A stretch of 7,553 nt of DNA from Pseudomonadota bacterium (GTDB lineage Bacteria; Pseudomonadota; Gammaproteobacteria; Steroidobacterales; Steroidobacteraceae): the NCBI GenBank assembly GCA_023391335.1, contig JAEWBG010000104.1:1-7553 (forward strand), given 5' to 3'. A program made the position numbers and the translations under genes. Below are positions 5,716-7,553 of this stretch, piece by piece (position 1 is the stretch's first letter; each line of letters starts with the position of its first letter). The notes beneath the pieces are model-generated. The model searched no databases. It had not been told where the DNA came from and was given only the letters and a program-made list of their open reading frames with translations.

Positions 5716-5918
5716 CTGGCTGCCAACCGTCAACTGAGAACTGACAACGGGGGACAAGAGGGAAGCGCTTGCGCGCAGGCAAGCCATTGGCAAGGTAACC
5801 GCGCGGAGAAGAAGAGCGCGGCAGGCAAGCTGACTGCCGTCAGCAGGTCAGAACAGAGCCGCAGGCAAATGGATGCGGTGTGTGCGATTCAAGTTGAGCG
5901 TTGATGGTTGCCAGCCAG
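5716..5918. repeat. Inverted repeat pair, 19 nt, 17 matches
   Basis: CTGGCTGCCAACCGTCAAC at 5716-5734 matches the reverse complement of 5900-5918 (CTGGCTGGCAACCATCAAC) at 17 of 19 positions, with 165 nt between. Neither copy is inside a gene. This suggests two oppositely oriented copies of a small dispersed element, or the ends of a small mobile unit. No transposase or target duplication is visible. Confidence 0.55.
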
Positions 5919-6000
5919 AGGTCAGTCACCGTCAGCCCTCACGCGAAGCCCTGACGCGAGCAACGCTCGCTCTCACTCCCTCACTCGTTCCTTGTCTTGC

Positions 6001-6032
6001 CTCCGTGTTCCCGGTGTTCCCCGTGGAGATCT
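6001..6032 (-). repeat. Second 9-nt-period repeat copy after the PIN gene
   Basis: Three nonamers lie in phase on the plus strand (CTCCGTGTT, CCCGGTGTT, CCCCGTGGA), followed by GATCTTCAAT. The tract at 3008-3045 has the same order: CCTCCGTGT repeats, then GAAATCTTGAAT. Both copies lie just beyond a minus-strand stop codon, and here the PIN stop falls in the shared TCTTCAAT edge. Confidence 0.55.
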
Positions 6033-6509
6033 TCAATCGACCACCTGCAACTCACGCGGAGCAACGATCGCGACGCCGAACTTGCGTGCCTTCCTACGCA
6101 ATTTGAGGACAACCTTATCTTTCGTGACGAGCGCATCTGCCTGCGTGTGATACGCGAGCGCAATGAAAATCTCGTCATCTCGATCGCGACAGCGTGGGAA
6201 ATCGGGTGGGAGCTGCGGATCTACGCGGCTGAAGCCGAGGGGCATCGACACAGCCGTTGCGAGGCGGACGTAGCGATCCAGCACCGTTCGCTGCTCGGCT
6301 GGATCTAACCGGCATTGTGGATAAGCAAGCACGCGCTCGAATTCATCCAACGTCACTGCGTGAACCAGCGCTTCTACGCGATGAGTTTCAATGGCCTCAA
6401 CCAGATCACGAGTCGCCGGATCGCGGAAAACGAAGCAGTCCAGGACCACATTCGTGTCTAGGACTAAACGTAATGGCGCTCCCGCCGGGCTCAATCTAGA
6501 GAATTGCAA
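6033..6509 (-). CDS. PIN-domain ribonuclease-like protein (toxin-type, orphan)
   Basis: The 158-aa product matches the family annotated as putative toxin-antitoxin toxin, PIN family. It has LVLDTNVVLD (D18) at the start of the fold, TLDEFERVL (D55/E56), CRDRDDEIFIALA (D109, D111, D112) and ADALVTKDKVV (D125, D131). These acids form the usual Mg-dependent RNase site. The start is TTG at 6509, supported by GGAG 5 nt upstream; no ATG begins early enough to keep the first strand. No antitoxin-like gene lies next to it: upstream is a gap of about 185 bp and then a divergent ABC gene, downstream is repeat DNA. It may be a stand-alone RNase, or a toxin whose antitoxin is lost or elsewhere. All visible catalytic acids are present. 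Confidence 0.87.
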   Translation of the reverse strand: MQFSRLSPAGAPLRLVLDTNVVLDCFVFRDPATRDLVEAIETHRVEALVHAVTLDEFERVLAYPQCRLDPAEQRTVLDRYVRLATAVSMPLGFSRVDPQLPPDFPRCRDRDDEIFIALAYHTQADALVTKDKVVLKLRRKARKFGVAIVAPRELQVVD

Positions 6510-6514
6510 ATTGG

Positions 6515-6518
6515 CTCC
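6515..6518 (-). promoter_or_regulatory. Ribosome binding site deciding the TTG start of the PIN gene
   Basis: GGAG on the minus strand is 5 nt before TTG at 6509. It supports a rare initiation codon, which would keep translation low. Confidence 0.5.
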
Positions 6519-6677
6519 GTTGCCGAGATGGGTTGTGTAGATTGCGCCGCTTCGATGTGTCTAGCGAACTATTACACCTGAGTGCAACCTAATGCCCAGG
6601 TGCATGCGTCTGAACCGCACGTGGCACTCGCGCCGGCGCACAACAACACCTCAGATACTGACGGAGGCAGGGGACTC

Positions 6678-6698
6678 ATGAGACAGTCACGGTCATGA
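6678..6698 (+). CDS. Six-codon leader ORF overlapping the ABC gene start
   Basis: ATG at 6678 encodes MRQSRS and stops at TGA 6696-6698, overlapping the ABC ATG (6695) as ATGA. A purine-rich GGAGGCAGGGGA (6663-6674) precedes it, while the ABC ATG itself has no good Shine-Dalgarno. The arrangement would deliver ribosomes to the ABC start by termination-reinitiation. The frame also stays open upstream from a GTG at 6582 (38 aa), which I do not regard as a gene. The short peptide is probably not functional in itself. Confidence 0.35.
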   Translation: MRQSRS

Positions 6699-7396
6699 TC
6701 AGACTCACCGATATTCACAAGTATTACCGCTCCGGCGAGCAGTCGCTGCACGTGCTCAAGGGTATCGATCTGCACATTCGCGAAGGTGAATTGGTGTCCA
6801 TCATGGGCTCGTCCGGCTCGGGCAAATCGACGCTGCTGAATATTCTCGGGGTTCTCGATTCTTTTGACCAAGGCAGCTACCTACTGGCAGGCCATCCAGT
6901 GACGAATCTGTCGGCAACCGATGCGGCTCATCTCCGTAATCGGCTGCTGGGATTCGTCTTCCAGTCGTTCAATTTGCTGCCATTCAAAAACGCCATCGAA
7001 AATGTGGCGCTACCGCTCTATTACCAAGGCGTCGGCCGCAGAGAACGTAACCTCCGCGCCGAAGAGTATTTGGAGATGGTCGGTTTGTCGGAACGCAAAA
7101 CCTTCATGCCAAATCAGCTCTCGGGCGGACAGAAGCAGCGCGTCGCCATTGCACGTGCCCTCGTGTGTAAGCCGAAGGTCATTCTCGCCGACGAACCAAC
7201 GGGCGCGCTCGACAGCCACACGACACAGGAAATCATGGCGCTGTTCAAAGAGATTCATCGCCTCGGCAACACCATCGTCATCGTCACGCACGAACAAGAC
7301 GTCGCAAATCAAACCGATCGTCAGATCTGGTTGAAGGATGGACTGGTGACATCGAGCCATCGGGTTGCTCATGAAGCTCAAGTGGCTGCGGGTTGA
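6695..7396 (+). CDS. MacB/LolD-type ABC transporter ATP-binding protein
   Basis: The 233-aa protein is a complete ABC ATPase. It has Walker A GSSGSGKST (38-46), Q-loop FQSFNLLP with Q90, signature LSGGQKQR (142-149), Walker B VILADEP (162-168) with catalytic E167, D-loop GALDS (170-174) and switch H199 (IVTHEQ). The start MIRLTDIHKYY and the spacing fit the MacB/LolD/FtsE-like group, which powers mechanotransmission or peptide/lipoprotein/macrolide export with a separate four-helix permease and often a HlyD-type adaptor. No permease or adaptor lies within the window: upstream is a divergent PIN gene, and downstream is 157 nt of repeats up to the window edge. The permease may follow the repeats or the ATPase may be an orphan. 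The ATG lacks a strong Shine-Dalgarno and may depend on the leader ORF. Confidence 0.93.
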   Translation: MIRLTDIHKYYRSGEQSLHVLKGIDLHIREGELVSIMGSSGSGKSTLLNILGVLDSFDQGSYLLAGHPVTNLSATDAAHLRNRLLGFVFQSFNLLPFKNAIENVALPLYYQGVGRRERNLRAEEYLEMVGLSERKTFMPNQLSGGQKQRVAIARALVCKPKVILADEPTGALDSHTTQEIMALFKEIHRLGNTIVIVTHEQDVANQTDRQIWLKDGLVTSSHRVAHEAQVAAG

Positions 7397-7410
7397 GTAT
7401 GCGCAGGCGT

Positions 7411-7501
7411 GGATCGGGGATCGTGGATCGGGGTTCGGGGATCGTGGATCGTGGATCGTGGATCGGAGATCGTGGATCGGAGATCGTGGATCGGAGATCG
7501 G
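7411..7501. repeat. 7-nt tandem array, 13 units of GGATCGN
   Basis: Thirteen in-phase heptamers can be counted, consensus GGATCG followed by T or G. Variants include GGTTCGG (7432-7438) and AGATCGT/AGATCGG units alternating with GGATCGG near the right end. It begins 15 nt after the ABC stop. It is the well-preserved relative of the array at 23-133, on the same strand. The alternation of AGATCGT and GGATCGG (7460-7494) is a higher-order 14-nt duplication. Confidence 0.92.
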
Positions 7502-7521
7502 AGAGAAGAAGCATCATCTTG

Positions 7522-7553
7522 GCTAACCGCTAACCGCTAACCGCTAACCGCTA
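7522..7553. repeat. Second heptamer array (GCTAACC)n reaching the window edge
   Basis: Four perfect GCTAACC units (7522-7549) and a partial fifth run to the end of the window, so the true length is unknown. It differs in sequence from the adjacent GGATCGN array but has the same 7-nt period. A loose match occurs at 187-193 near the other array. Confidence 0.9.

Larger units (their letters stand above)
5658..6032. other. Gene-free repeat-rich intergenic region
   Basis: No credible gene is visible on either strand. It contains a short 7-nt-like patch (GGGGACTGGGGATTCGGGAA, about 5677-5696), an inverted repeat (5716-5734 with 5900-5918), three GCAGGCAA copies (5775, 5821, 5861), an imperfect 13-nt tandem pair (5936-5948 and 5949-5961, 10 of 13 matching), and a small hairpin CGAGC-AAC-GCTCG (5957-5969). 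It ends in the 9-nt-period copy next to the PIN gene. It appears to be an accumulation site of dispersed repeats. Confidence 0.6.

Noticed and set aside
5453..5782. N-terminal 110-residue extension of the DUF899 protein
   Set aside because: It runs through repeat-like noncoding DNA and the 49-aa gene in another frame. The family starts at MNRPNVVSPEEW, which has its own GGAGA site.
5658..6032. tRNA, structured RNA or riboswitch in the gene-free region
   Set aside because: I found no cloverleaf, TTCGA-loop context or known aptamer core. The content is short repeats and weak hairpins.
6582..6698. 38-aa GTG-initiated ORF upstream of the ABC ATPase, as an antitoxin or adaptor remnant
   Set aside because: It has no domain, a Pro/His/Asn-rich composition and no ribosome site at its GTG. 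Only the last six codons have a plausible start.
7284..7517. 77-aa minus-strand frame rich in DPRSTI/DPRS repeats
   Set aside because: It is a translation of the 7-nt array. Its periodicity explains the open frame.
7411..7553. CRISPR array
   Set aside because: The repeats are contiguous heptamers with no spacers and no cas genes.

Overview
The window is 7.55 kb of moderately GC-rich bacterial chromosome, most likely from a proteobacterium. The gene families, the two ECF sigma modules and the dense short-period intergenic repeats (7-nt GGATCGN, 9-nt ACACGGAGN) suggest a gammaproteobacterium of the Xanthomonadales/Steroidobacteraceae type. That placement is inference from style, not from a marker gene. 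I see no rRNA, tRNA, transposase, phage gene or CRISPR array.

Layout. Positions 1-247 hold intergenic repeats: a degenerate 7-nt array, a GC-rich palindromic element and a dispersed-repeat-like stretch. On the minus strand, 248-1708 encodes an exported metal-dependent amidohydrolase. It is divergent from a plus-strand pair, an ECF sigma factor (1821-2306) overlapping a four-helix membrane protein that is probably its anti-sigma partner (2296-2916). The 112-bp divergent gap carries an 8+8 palindrome whose two arms look like back-to-back -35 elements, and the sigma mRNA may be leaderless. A 9-nt-period repeat fills the convergent gap 2917-3054.

The minus-strand block 5598-3055 reads as one operon of four genes: a 49-aa MCPAC-starting small protein, a DUF899 thioredoxin-like protein (4-bp overlap), a YciI/DGPF-family protein (42-nt gap), and an ECF42-type sigma factor with a long C-terminal extension (8-bp overlap). 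ECF42 factors are known to sit beside DGPF-family genes, so this is a self-contained regulator-plus-targets module. The small gene is easy to miss, and a candidate ECF42-like promoter lies just upstream of it.

Positions 5599-6032 are gene-free and contain an inverted repeat and other repeats. A stand-alone PIN-domain ribonuclease-like gene follows (6033-6509, minus, TTG start), with no visible antitoxin. A MacB/LolD-type ABC ATPase (6695-7396, plus) is preceded by a six-codon leader ORF that overlaps its start. The window ends in a clean 7-nt array (13 units of GGATCGN) and a second heptamer array (GCTAACC). The most interesting items are the hidden small gene heading the DUF899-DGPF-ECF42 operon, the symmetric divergent ECF-like promoter with a possibly leaderless sigma gene, and the period-7 and period-9 repeats placed just beyond gene 3' ends.
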